Origin: an uncultured Bacilli bacterium
GTDB lineage: Bacteria > Bacillota_I > Bacilli_A > RF39 > UBA660
Reading direction: 5' to 3'
Length of the DNA stretch: 12,111 nt
NCBI GenBank assembly: GCA_947624125.1
Contig: CANQIY010000029.1
Span: 1 to 12,111 of the forward strand
Below the pieces are notes generated by a model. It worked only from the letters and a program-made list of their open reading frames with translations. It was not told where the DNA came from and did not search any database. The translations under genes and the position numbers were made by a program. Of the stretch, positions 1 through 6,212 are shown piece after piece; positions within the stretch are counted from its first letter, which is position 1; each line of letters starts with the position of its first letter.

Positions 1-156
1 GAAAAAGATAATATAATGTTAGAGTTTGCTTTAGGTGGCTTATCCAATAATATTTTTGCTTCTACTTATACTTACTATATTCCTGATAAGGAACAATTAA
101 TTAATGAAGTAGAAAAAGTTTTAAATGAAAATAAAAAAGATGATATTGAGTATTAA
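1..156 (+). CDS. YhcG/DUF1016-family PDDEXK nuclease, C-terminal fragment
   Basis: The frame is open from the window edge and codes for the last 51 residues of a protein ending in TAA. It contains EFALGGLSNNIFASTYTYYI followed by PDKEQLINEVEKVL. This pattern closely fits the C-terminus of YhcG-type proteins (DUF1016, PDDEXK nuclease fold), where a strand ending in 'FAL.G......S.Y' precedes a 'LP..E.L..E' helix. The catalytic residues would lie upstream, outside the window. YhcG genes are often found beside type I restriction-modification genes, which agrees with the HsdM/HsdS pair further right. It is the only intact gene on the plus strand and converges on the minus-strand remnants. Family assignment rests on recall of the C-terminal pattern only, so it is probable rather than certain. 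Confidence 0.7.
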   Translation, partial: EKDNIMLEFALGGLSNNIFASTYTYYIPDKEQLINEVEKVLNENKKDDIEY

Positions 157-176
157 TACTTTGTATATCATCTTTT
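135..176. terminator. Bidirectional intrinsic terminator after the YhcG fragment
   Basis: AAAAGATGATAT (135-146) pairs perfectly with ATATCATCTTTT (165-176), giving a 12-bp stem. An inner GTATT/AATAC palindrome lies at 150-159. T-rich sequence follows on the plus strand, and the run of A at 133-138 gives a T-run on the minus strand. The stem overlaps the last codons of the nuclease and can end convergent transcription from both sides. Confidence 0.7.
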
Positions 177-181
177 ATTAT

Positions 182-581
182 TTATTCAGAAAATTTTGCT
201 CTACTTAATTGTAAATATTGTCCATTTTTTATAGTTACTGTAGCTTTTCCATTAAAATTATCATTATCAACGATATCGTTATTTCCAACTGGTCCTGTTA
301 AAACTGCATAATAACCACTGCCTAAACTTTCTAAAATATAACGACCTGCTTCTATATCAATACCAACTTTATACATTCCACTTTGATTCCAATCGGTTTT
401 TTCATTTAATATTTCATACAATTCTTTAGCACTTTTGACACCTATTTGTTCAAAAGCTGTAACATTTACTAATATTCCTCTAGTAGAAATATCACCTGCT
501 TCATGTAACTTTTACATATCCAAAACTATCAAAATTTTCATTATCAATAATATTTCCTGCTTCATCTTCTTCTGGTAAAAT
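182..581 (-). pseudogene. Remnant of a surface protein with repeated YKVGxDIxAG-type beta domains
   Basis: The minus-strand frame from 511 to 182 has no ATG near its 5' end. It begins directly after a TAA (512-514) with KLHEAGDISTRGILVNV. It then runs into a domain carrying GMYKVGIDIEAGRYILES and, later, NDNFNGKATVTIKNGQYLQL, ending in TAA. A neighbouring frame (581-504) codes for the end of another copy, with GNIIDNENFDSFGYVKV, before a TGA. The two pieces read naturally as consecutive domains of one protein, so a frameshift or small deletion near 504-515 separates them and everything upstream is missing. Such domains occur as tandem units in Firmicutes envelope or zinc-ribbon proteins; their function is unknown to me. 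The remnant is joined to the ATPase pseudogene without a spacer, so it is probably not translated as a protein. Confidence 0.6.
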
Positions 582-1162
582 TCACTAATATTATTATGTA
601 TGAAACCACTCACTAAATTTGAATAATCTTTTTTAGAAGTGTCAATCATCAAAAGATTAAAGGGAAAATCTCTCAAATTTAAATTATCCCCATTAAAAGA
701 TTTAAAATTTATTTTATAATATTCGATAGGTATATCTTTAATTTCTCCATTTAATAGTTGTTCTTTATAAATTGACGCAAACTGTAAATTATCAAATTCG
801 AAAGAAAAGGTTATACCACAACAATCTTCACCCAAAGTATTATTAGTACCCTTATGACAACTATTCAAATTATCTTCTTTACAATATGCTTCTATTATAA
901 TCTCAGGAGGAGCAATATAATTTTGTGATTCTATAGACTTTATATATTCATTTCTTATTTCATTATTAAAAAATGATGAATTAATAAGTTTTTCAATATT
1001 TATTCCATTTAACTTTCCTGTTGCAACTATACTAATTAACTCCAATATAGTACTTTTTCCAGAATCATTATTGCCAACTAATATATTTATACCATCATTA
1101 AAATTAATAATTTTTTCTTTAAACAATTTGTAATTTTAAACTTTTATTTTACTAATAATCAT
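512..1162 (-). pseudogene. Broken OLD/RecF-like AAA ATPase (in-frame TAA at codon 9, 3' end lost)
   Basis: Reading from ATG at 1162 gives MIISKIKV, then TAA (1136-1138), then NYKLFKEKIINFNDG followed by Walker A GNNDSGKST. This is the standard N-terminal strand-strand-P-loop of OLD-family and RecF/SMC-like ATPases that act on DNA. The usual motif (IKNYKLFK) runs straight across the stop, so a sense codon has become TAA. A site with GTAGGTG lies 4 bases before the ATG and supports that start. The remaining frame, reopened at a TTG (1126), runs to 512. After about position 585 the protein stops looking like an ATPase and reads out of frame through a fragment of the neighbouring surface protein. 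Walker B, the D-loop and any Toprim nuclease domain are absent. It is damaged at both ends, although low-level reinitiation at the TTG cannot be excluded. Confidence 0.75.
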
Positions 1163-1205
1163 AATGCACCTACACTCATTAATTAAAAATTTACATTTAT
1201 AGTAA

Positions 1206-1222
1206 TATTTTATCATAAAATA
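1206..1222. promoter_or_regulatory. Palindrome upstream of the ATPase pseudogene
   Basis: TATTTTA-TCA-TAAAATA is a perfect 7-bp inverted repeat 44 bp before the ATG of the broken ATPase. It overlaps the AT-rich stretch where its promoter should lie. It could be an operator or an AT-rich coincidence. Confidence 0.3.
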
Positions 1223-1304
1223 GAAGTTTTTCCGATACATATAAAAAAATTTGTGTTAAAATATTAATAGAGATTGATATTTTATATATCAAATCGTTGT
1301 GAGT

Positions 1305-1333
1305 GAAAGTTGTAGATATCTTCCACAATCGCT
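1305..1333. repeat. 29-bp direct repeat, copy 1
   Basis: These 29 bases match 2363-2391 at 27 of 29 positions in the same orientation (differences G/A at base 11 and C/T at base 16). In the plus frame both copies would read ESC(R/K)Y(L/F)PQSL. Here the frame stops two codons later. The two copies bracket the helix-turn-helix gene at 1509-2186. Confidence 0.7.
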
Positions 1334-1377
1334 CCATTAACTAATTTGTTCGAAACACTCGGACATTTAAATATATT

Positions 1378-1399
1378 TCATCTCTTAGAGATGATTTTT
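1378..1399 (+). terminator. Short terminator-like hairpin, plus strand
   Basis: TCATCTCT (1378-1385) and AGAGATGA (1387-1394) form a compact stem followed by TTTTT. No plus-strand gene ends just upstream, apart from the repeat copy at 1305-1333, so it may be left over from a lost gene. Confidence 0.4.
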
Positions 1400-1410
1400 A
1401 TTAAAATAAA

Positions 1411-1459
1411 AAATCCCCACAGAATATTTTGATAAACTCGTCAAAATTCCTAGGGGTTA
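1411..1459 (-). terminator. Intrinsic terminator of the HTH gene
   Basis: CCCC (1415-1418) pairs with GGGG (1453-1456), GAAT (1422-1425) with ATTC (1446-1449) and TTTGA (1428-1432) with TCAAA (1441-1445). This makes one long stem with a small internal loop and bulge. On the minus strand GGGG is followed by ATTTTTTATTTT. It lies 50 bp after the stop codon of the gene ending at 1509. The 345-bp gap 1163-1508 otherwise holds only the palindromes and the repeat listed here, plus a 7-bp inverted repeat TTGATAT/ATATCAA at 1274-1292. Confidence 0.65.
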
Positions 1460-1508
1460 ATTATTTTGCCAAAGAAAAAATAAAATGAAATTTGGCTTAT
1501 TCTAAACT

Positions 1509-2186
1509 TTAAATATATTTATCAATAATAGAATTGAATTTATTCATAGCTTTATTATAATCATCATCAGTAGTTGGATTTTCATCAGAAATCGCTTCAA
1601 ATCTATATGCATATTTCAATTTACCGTCAAATATATCATATAAATCATTGTAAATAAAATCTCCGGTTTCTTCATATACTTTTGTATTTTTAAGTAATAT
1701 TTTTTCTTTTTTATAACAAAGTATAACTTTATTAAGTTCTTTTTCAGCAACTTCATACAATTTATCTTCAATACATTCAGGTTCAATTCCTTTATCTATG
1801 AAATCTAACCACAAATCATTATATCCATCTGTTTTTTCAAAATAATCTAAATGTTCTATAATTGAATCATAAATTCTTTTTATTGAGTTTATTTGTAGTT
1901 CATTAAAATTATTCATTCTTTTCTTTTCTTCTTTAATAATTAATAAATACTTGAAATCTCTTAATTTATAATAATTAGCAATATTTTTTATAATATCTAA
2001 ATCATTTGGACTTTGAACTCGGTTTCTCCAACTATGCACAGCATCTTTCGAGACCTGTATTGAATCTGCAAGTTCTTGCTCCAAGTCACCAATTAATTTT
2101 TTGCCTTTATCTTTAGTAAATAATTCATTAAATCTTTGATAATCGAAGTAGTAATCAATTCCATTTATTTCATATCTTCTTGCCAT
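1509..2186 (-). CDS. Helix-turn-helix protein of unknown function
   Basis: Codes for 225 residues. ATG is preceded by AAAGGAG at a 6-base spacing, a clear ribosome binding site. Residues about 31-75 resemble an XRE/Cro-like helix-turn-helix: LEQELADSIQVSKDAVHSWR has the pattern of a positioning helix, a turn and a recognition helix, and it is followed by LDIIKNIANYYKL as in the third and fourth helices of such domains. Residues about 93-225 are acidic and predicted largely helical, with no family I recognise and no catalytic motif, signal peptide or membrane segment. It has its own promoter and terminator, so it is monocistronic. It sits between pseudogenes and between the two 29-bp repeats. 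A role as a DNA-binding regulator is likely for the N-terminal half; the C-terminal half may bind a ligand or partner. Function beyond that is unknown. Confidence 0.75.
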   Translation of the reverse strand: MARRYEINGIDYYFDYQRFNELFTKDKGKKLIGDLEQELADSIQVSKDAVHSWRNRVQSPNDLDIIKNIANYYKLRDFKYLLIIKEEKKRMNNFNELQINSIKRIYDSIIEHLDYFEKTDGYNDLWLDFIDKGIEPECIEDKLYEVAEKELNKVILCYKKEKILLKNTKVYEETGDFIYNDLYDIFDGKLKYAYRFEAISDENPTTDDDYNKAMNKFNSIIDKYI

Positions 2187-2208
2187 TAATTTCTCCTTTC
2201 ATGATTCA

Positions 2209-2237
2209 ATTATATCTTTTTTTACATTTTAAATAAA
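2209..2237 (-). promoter_or_regulatory. Promoter of the HTH gene
   Basis: Read on the minus strand: TTTATT (2237-2232), 17 bases, TATAAT (2214-2209), then AAAGGAG and ATG. The perfect -10 makes this convincing despite a weak -35. A palindrome AGTTT-GAT-AAACT (2237-2249) abuts the -35 and could be an operator for the helix-turn-helix product. Confidence 0.65.
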
Positions 2238-2362
2238 GTTTGATAAACTCAAACTATCACAAACTCCAAGATGCAGTATTAAATACATCATTACTTTATG
2301 CATGTTTTCCAAAATATAAAGCCGTCAAATTTATAGAAAATCAAAATGAGGTATCTTTTATT

Positions 2363-2391
2363 GAAAGTTGTAAATATTTTCCACAATCGCT
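2363..2391. repeat. 29-bp direct repeat, copy 2
   Basis: 27 of 29 bases equal 1305-1333, same orientation, 1058 bp apart. Flanks on both sides differ between the copies, so the shared unit is sharply bounded. Confidence 0.7.
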
Positions 2392-2431
2392 TCGAAAAGT
2401 AAAATCGTCGCACCAAGCGATGTTAATGATT

Positions 2432-2455
2432 AAATCAACGCAAGTTGATTTTTTT
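2432..2455 (+). terminator. Intrinsic terminator-like hairpin with GCAA loop
   Basis: AAATCAAC (2432-2439), loop GCAA, GTTGATTT (2444-2451), then more T to 2455. The 8-bp perfect stem with a stable tetraloop and T-run has the form of a plus-strand intrinsic terminator. It lies inside the broken open frame 2240-2644. Confidence 0.5.
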
Positions 2456-2719
2456 GTTATTACAATGAAAACATGTGATATATCTTTGGTATGATTACTG
2501 AAAAAATTATGTGAGGAGATTATGTTTAATTTTTTCATAAGAAGCAACGTGCTTGTTACTCCCACCACAAAGAAAAAGAAAATTTTAAGTCATTATGATT
2601 TATATTGTCTTTTTAAATTCACAATGTATGGGTTAATCCTTTGAAGTATTACTATTTAATCGTCATAATTAATATTAGCCTCTTAAGATTTGTTAAAATA
2701 GAAACCACTACTGCAGACA

Positions 2720-3592
2720 TTATTCAGTTTTTTTATTAAATTCATCTTCATATTCTTTAAAAAAATTATAATATACTAAAACGTTAGATAATTCTGTCCA
2801 ACTTTTAGTAGTCACAGGAATTTGGTCTAAATCATAAATTTTTGCATCCATAAGTTTCAACAAAAATGGAGAGTGTGTAGAAATTATAAATTGACAATTA
2901 TAAAATCTAACTGAATCTTCTATAAATTTCTTTAATTTTAATTGATTTTCTGCAGATAAACTATTTTCTGGTTCATCTAAAATATAAATACTATCTTCTT
3001 TTATTTCTCTTTCCCAAAACATAAGAGCGGATTCACCATTTGACCACTCTATAATATTATTATTTCCTAAACGTTCTCTAACAAACTTTGACATAGATTT
3101 TCTTTTTGCTTCATAACTTGTTTTCAGCTCATCATAATTGTCAAATGAATTTCCATCTTTATTAAACTTATAATCTAAATAATCTTTACTTAATTTTTCT
3201 TTTTGTCTATTAACATTAGCATTAATTGACCGTATATCTAAAAGATAATCAAATACATCATCACTTGTTATTAATTTTATTTGAGTTGGTTCATTAAAAG
3301 ACATTTCATAATTACAATGCTTAACATATAAGTCAAAGTATGAACCTTTATCAATTGACGATTTTCTTGAAGCATTTAATTTTTCTGAAATAATATTTAT
3401 TAATGTTGTTTTCCCTGAACCATTACCACCATAAAAAATTATAATTCTATCAAACTCAATATTTTTAAAAGATTTACTTGAGAACAAATGTAATGGATAA
3501 TAATTATTAAATATTCTTCTCGTTTCTTCATAACAAACTATATCGTGTTCTTGTAATTCATCTAATAAAGTAAAATTTTTTAAATAAATCAT
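2720..3592 (-). CDS. Stand-alone ABC-type AAA family ATPase (COG3910-like)
   Basis: Codes for 290 residues; GGAG lies 8 bases before ATG. Walker A GGNGSGKT is at residues 55-62, an ABC-signature-like SNGES at 184-188, Walker B IYILDE at 202-207 with the catalytic Glu, and an H-loop His at 240 (IISTHSPF). Between them, residues about 125-170 form a charged helical insert. This is the layout of soluble, non-transport ABC ATPases of the predicted-ATPase group COG3910. No membrane segment, Toprim or nuclease domain follows, and the family's usual length is similar. It is 151 bp downstream of the methylase and on the same strand, but has its own -10 box, so co-transcription is uncertain. Lone ATPases of this kind are frequent in defence islands; a role beside the modification genes is inference. 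The molecular substrate is unknown. Confidence 0.85.
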   Translation of the reverse strand: MIYLKNFTLLDELQEHDIVCYEETRRIFNNYYPLHLFSSKSFKNIEFDRIIIFYGGNGSGKTTLINIISEKLNASRKSSIDKGSYFDLYVKHCNYEMSFNEPTQIKLITSDDVFDYLLDIRSINANVNRQKEKLSKDYLDYKFNKDGNSFDNYDELKTSYEAKRKSMSKFVRERLGNNNIIEWSNGESALMFWEREIKEDSIYILDEPENSLSAENQLKLKKFIEDSVRFYNCQFIISTHSPFLLKLMDAKIYDLDQIPVTTKSWTELSNVLVYYNFFKEYEDEFNKKTE

Positions 3593-3635
3593 TTTTTTAA
3601 CTCCTATTCTTTGTAAAGATAACTATTTGATTTAT

Positions 3636-3641
3636 ATTATA
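3636..3641 (-). promoter_or_regulatory. -10 box upstream of the ATPase
   Basis: Minus-strand TATAAT lies 44 bp before the ATG at 3592. At 17 bases further upstream I see only TAGGAA, a poor -35, so the promoter would be weak or need an activator. No convincing terminator was found between the methylase stop (3744) and this site. Confidence 0.4.
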
Positions 3642-3743
3642 CAATATTTAGGCTCGTTTTCCTATAATTTGATTTTAAAAAATATATTGAATGAAACAAA
3701 AATATTGATAAAATAAATTAAAGCGGTTCTATTTTAATAACTT

Positions 3744-5351
3744 TTAATTTTCCTTAAAAAGGTCATCTATTTTAATTTGTAAAGCATCACATATTTTTGT
3801 TAAAGTTAAAAGAGAAACACTACATTTAGAAAACTCAACTCTTCTTAAAAAGTCATAACTAACCCCAGCTAAAGAAGATAATTCTTCTATAGTATATCCT
3901 TTCTTTTTTCTTTCTAATTTAATATTTTGACCAATAACATTGTAATCAATACTTCCCCTACATTTACTGATTTCTTTTTTATTTTTAATAAACAATTGTG
4001 AAAGTCCTAAAGATTCTAAAACATCATTAATATTATCTTCTAAAATAACACTTTCTTTTTCCAAATTTTTTAATTCTTCTAAAACACTCATTTTTTTAAT
4101 TTTAACTTTTTCAGCTATATCACTTTTAATATATCTTTTTATTGTTAAATTATAATTATTTTCTTTGACACTTTCTCTATCAACTTTTTTAGAAAAATAT
4201 TCTCTTTCTTCTCTCTTTTTATAAGTATCAACTATTTCCTTTTGCTGTTCATTAGCTAAAACATTATTATTTCTTTCACTATCATAATTTTTACTTGCAT
4301 CAATAAATAATATATCTTCTTCTTTTTTATTTTTAGCTAAAATTAAAATAATGACAGCCATTCTATTATCATAAAATAAATTTTCCGGAAGTGAAATAAT
4401 AGCGTCAATATAATTACTATCAACTAATCTTTTTCGAACTTCCTCTTCATTTTGGCGAAATAACACTCCATGTGGTAAAATAACAGCCATTTTTCCATCT
4501 TGTTTAAGGTCAGAAAACATACTCAAAGTATAGGCATAATCTCCAAAAGCTGTTGGTATTAAATGAAAATTATTAATAAATTGCATGTTTTTCTTAGGAA
4601 TTTTATCTTGCCAATTTTTTTGGGAAAAAGGAGGATTAGCTAAAATAATATCATACTTATCATCCTTATAATAAATATCTTCACTATTATATAATGAATA
4701 ATTATTGATATCATGAAGAAAGAGATTAGTTTTACATATATTATAAAGATTTTGCTCATTTTCAAAACCAATAATATTTTTAGGAATGTATTTACTAACA
4801 CTTAATATAAAATTACCACAATTAGAAAAAGGATTAAAAATAGTACTATTATTTTTAACTATTAAATCTGCTAATAAATTTGTAATACATTTAGGTGTAT
4901 ATATGGTTTCTTCATCTTTTATAAATTCACATTTTTTATAATAACTATCTATAAATTCTTCGTAAGAATTTGCCATTAGTTCTTTACTATCAGAGAGAGA
5001 TATTTTAAATTTATTTTCAATTTTATATAATTCTTCAATAATAATACTTAATATATTATCTTCTCCAATATCTCGAAAAAAATTTATTTCTGAAAATTTG
5101 ACATTAATAAATAAATCTTTATCTAGTAACTCTAACCGTAAATTTTTTAAATTTTCATCAATTATATTTGCTACATAATAATTTTTTCTTTCATTATAAA
5201 TAGCGTCAAAAATTTGTTCATCATAATATTTTAAATAAACAAGTGCTGAAATATATTCCACATTATTATTTTTTAAACTTGTTTTCTTTTTAAAAATATT
5301 TTGGATTTCCTCTAATAATTTTAATAATTCCATTTCTATGTCTTTACTCAT
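3744..5351 (-). CDS. HsdM-like N6-adenine DNA methylase fused to a C-terminal XRE helix-turn-helix
   Basis: Codes for 535 residues. Residues 1-140 form a helical N-terminal part. Residues about 145-410 are the class-gamma N6-adenine methylase core: YTPKCITNLLADLI (151-164), motif I at 173-181 (NPFSNCGNF), motif IV NPPF at 239-242, GDYAYTLSMF (270-279), MAVILPHGVLF (288-298) and LPENLFYDNRM (321-331), all typical of HsdM. Such enzymes use S-adenosylmethionine and act with HsdS. Motif I departs from the usual DPxxGSGGF by losing two glycines. Residues about 411-465 are a helical linker. Residues 473-533 are an XRE/Cro-type DNA-binding domain (IGQNIKLERKKKGYTIEELS through LTLTKICDALQIKIDDLF). 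A methylase ending in a regulator domain is unusual and suggests autoregulation or a second DNA contact. The start overlaps the HsdS gene by 8 bases with no strong ribosome site, implying translational coupling. No HsdR gene is present in the window. Confidence 0.9.
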   Translation of the reverse strand: MSKDIEMELLKLLEEIQNIFKKKTSLKNNNVEYISALVYLKYYDEQIFDAIYNERKNYYVANIIDENLKNLRLELLDKDLFINVKFSEINFFRDIGEDNILSIIIEELYKIENKFKISLSDSKELMANSYEEFIDSYYKKCEFIKDEETIYTPKCITNLLADLIVKNNSTIFNPFSNCGNFILSVSKYIPKNIIGFENEQNLYNICKTNLFLHDINNYSLYNSEDIYYKDDKYDIILANPPFSQKNWQDKIPKKNMQFINNFHLIPTAFGDYAYTLSMFSDLKQDGKMAVILPHGVLFRQNEEEVRKRLVDSNYIDAIISLPENLFYDNRMAVIILILAKNKKEEDILFIDASKNYDSERNNNVLANEQQKEIVDTYKKREEREYFSKKVDRESVKENNYNLTIKRYIKSDIAEKVKIKKMSVLEELKNLEKESVILEDNINDVLESLGLSQLFIKNKKEISKCRGSIDYNVIGQNIKLERKKKGYTIEELSSLAGVSYDFLRRVEFSKCSVSLLTLTKICDALQIKIDDLFKEN

Positions 5352-5910
5352 TTTTACTCATCTTTTCTTCAATTATTTCTTCTATAATACTATTATAAAG
5401 GTTCGTTTTCTTAAGCATTATGGTTTGCATATTTTCTTTTTCCTTTTCCCATAAAACAATTAAATCATGGATTTTTTTTTGGGTTTCAAGATTTATTTTA
5501 GGAATTATTAATTTTCTTAGGGAATTAACCGTTAATTTTTGAATTGTTGAACCAGTAATATTTAAAAGAAGTTCTTCTTTTCCTTCTTCACTTTCTAAGA
5601 ACCATTTTAAAAATATAGGGTCAATTAATTTAAGATTTGGACGAATAATACAAATTTGGGAAGAAATAAGAAATTCTTCATCATCATCAATAAAAGCAAT
5701 TTTATTTGGGTATACTAAGCGAAAAACTAAATCATTTTTATGCGTAAGTTGCTTTAAAAAGATTTTATTACTAGTAAAATAAATGGTTTTAGGTTCTTCA
5801 CCCGTATATTTTTTCCAATCAAACAATTTATAATAAAAGTTCCCGTTAGAATTCATTTCTCTTGTTAATAAAACGCCATTGATAACTTCCGCGACTTCTT
5901 CTAATTTCAT
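5344..5910 (-). CDS. Half-size type I restriction-modification specificity subunit (HsdS, one recognition domain)
   Basis: Codes for 188 residues; AAGGAGG lies about 8 bases upstream of ATG. The protein begins with KLEEVAEVINGV, the usual opening of a target recognition domain. It continues through FLISSQICIIRP (about 100-111) to GSTIQKLTVNSLRKLIIP (about 127-144), the hallmark end of this domain, and a conserved-region helix of about 145-186 likely to form a coiled coil. Full HsdS proteins are about 400 residues with two recognition domains; this has one, so it would probably act as a homodimer, recognising a symmetric site, or be a truncated form. It directs the adjacent methylase to its DNA sequence. 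It lies 21 bp after the small Cys/His gene and overlaps the methylase start. The reading frame is clean with a normal start and stop, so it looks like a true half-subunit rather than a broken gene. Confidence 0.85.
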   Translation of the reverse strand: MKLEEVAEVINGVLLTREMNSNGNFYYKLFDWKKYTGEEPKTIYFTSNKIFLKQLTHKNDLVFRLVYPNKIAFIDDDEEFLISSQICIIRPNLKLIDPIFLKWFLESEEGKEELLLNITGSTIQKLTVNSLRKLIIPKINLETQKKIHDLIVLWEKEKENMQTIMLKKTNLYNSIIEEIIEEKMSKNE

Positions 5911-5931
5911 TACCTCTTCCCTCCTTTTTAA

Positions 5932-6138
5932 TTATTTTACATAGATATCTTTGCAGCAATACTTGCAACCACTAACGCAAGCAAAATATTTACTAGCTTC
6001 ATGCAAAGCAGCTTGATTTTTAAAAAATTCACCTAAACAAATGCTTTTGGCTGTTACTTTATAATAAGGACATTTATCTAAATGAATTTTATGTGCCCCG
6101 GTTTTTATTTGAGCATTTGCATTAACATAATATAGCAT
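5932..6138 (-). CDS. Small Cys/His protein, probable zinc-binding, first gene of the modification operon
   Basis: Codes for 68 residues; AAAGGAG precedes ATG by 5 bases. It contains HKIHLDKC (16-23), LGEF (35-38), an Ala-rich helix and GCKYCCKD (57-64). Cysteines are at 23, 34, 54, 58, 61 and 62. I recall a family of small proteins with the pattern 'H..GC.Y......LG.F..C.EA...A......GC.YC', which this fits apart from the middle Cys. His19/Cys23 and Cys58/Cys61 are the likely metal ligands. The function is unknown. It opens an operon with the specificity subunit and methylase, 21 bp apart, so it may be an accessory or regulatory factor. It has no membrane segment or signal peptide and should be cytoplasmic. 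Confidence 0.7.
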   Translation of the reverse strand: MLYYVNANAQIKTGAHKIHLDKCPYYKVTAKSICLGEFFKNQAALHEASKYFACVSGCKYCCKDIYVK

Positions 6139-6178
6139 ATAAACTCCTTTCTAGGATTTAAATAGAATAAGATTAGAA

Positions 6179-6207
6179 TTTACCTTTTGGCAAATTTATG
6201 CTATACT
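6179..6207 (+). promoter_or_regulatory. Plus-strand promoter of the short antisense unit
   Basis: TTTACC (6179-6184), exactly 17 bases, TATACT (6202-6207), with TG one base before the -10 (extended -10). Predicted start is near 6213. It lies within the leader of the minus-strand operon and points against it. Confidence 0.65.
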
Positions 6208-6212
6208 AAAAA

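Larger units (their letters stand above)
2240..2644 (+). pseudogene. Unrecognised open frame broken by one TGA
   Basis: One plus-strand frame is open for 84 codons from a TTG at 2240 to TGA (2492-2494). It then stays open in the same frame for 49 more codons to a TGA at 2642-2644. So long an open frame is unusual for intergenic DNA this AT-rich. The text around the inner stop (DISLV-stop-LLKKLCEEIM) reads smoothly if TGA replaced TGG. I recognise no family. It has no good start or ribosome site at 2240; an AGGAG lies 3 bases before an ATG at 2522, which would give a 40-residue peptide. It contains one copy of the 29-bp repeat and an internal hairpin with a T-run, which would be odd in an active gene. 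The minus strand is also open over 2341-2568, so the coding strand is not certain. Best described as a decayed gene or a repeated element of unknown type; no gene was recognised elsewhere in 2187-2719. Confidence 0.3.

Noticed and set aside
1468..1496. GCCAAA/TTTGGC inverted repeat just after the HTH gene
   Set aside because: Only 6 bp with a long loop and no T-run. The hairpin at 1411-1459 is a far better terminator.
1305..2391. Complete insertion sequence or CRISPR-like array based on the 29-bp repeats
   Set aside because: There are only two copies 1 kb apart, no transposase between them and no regular spacers.
2492..2494. TGA read as tryptophan (Mycoplasma-type code)
   Set aside because: The intact genes use TGG for Trp and contain no internal TGA that would need recoding. 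The TGA occurs only in an unassigned decayed frame, so a nonsense change is simpler.
2341..2568. Minus-strand open frame of 75 codons overlapping the broken plus-strand frame
   Set aside because: No ribosome site and no recognised family; it lies opposite the plus-strand frame, which is longer. The coding strand remains undecided, so it is mentioned only in that entry.
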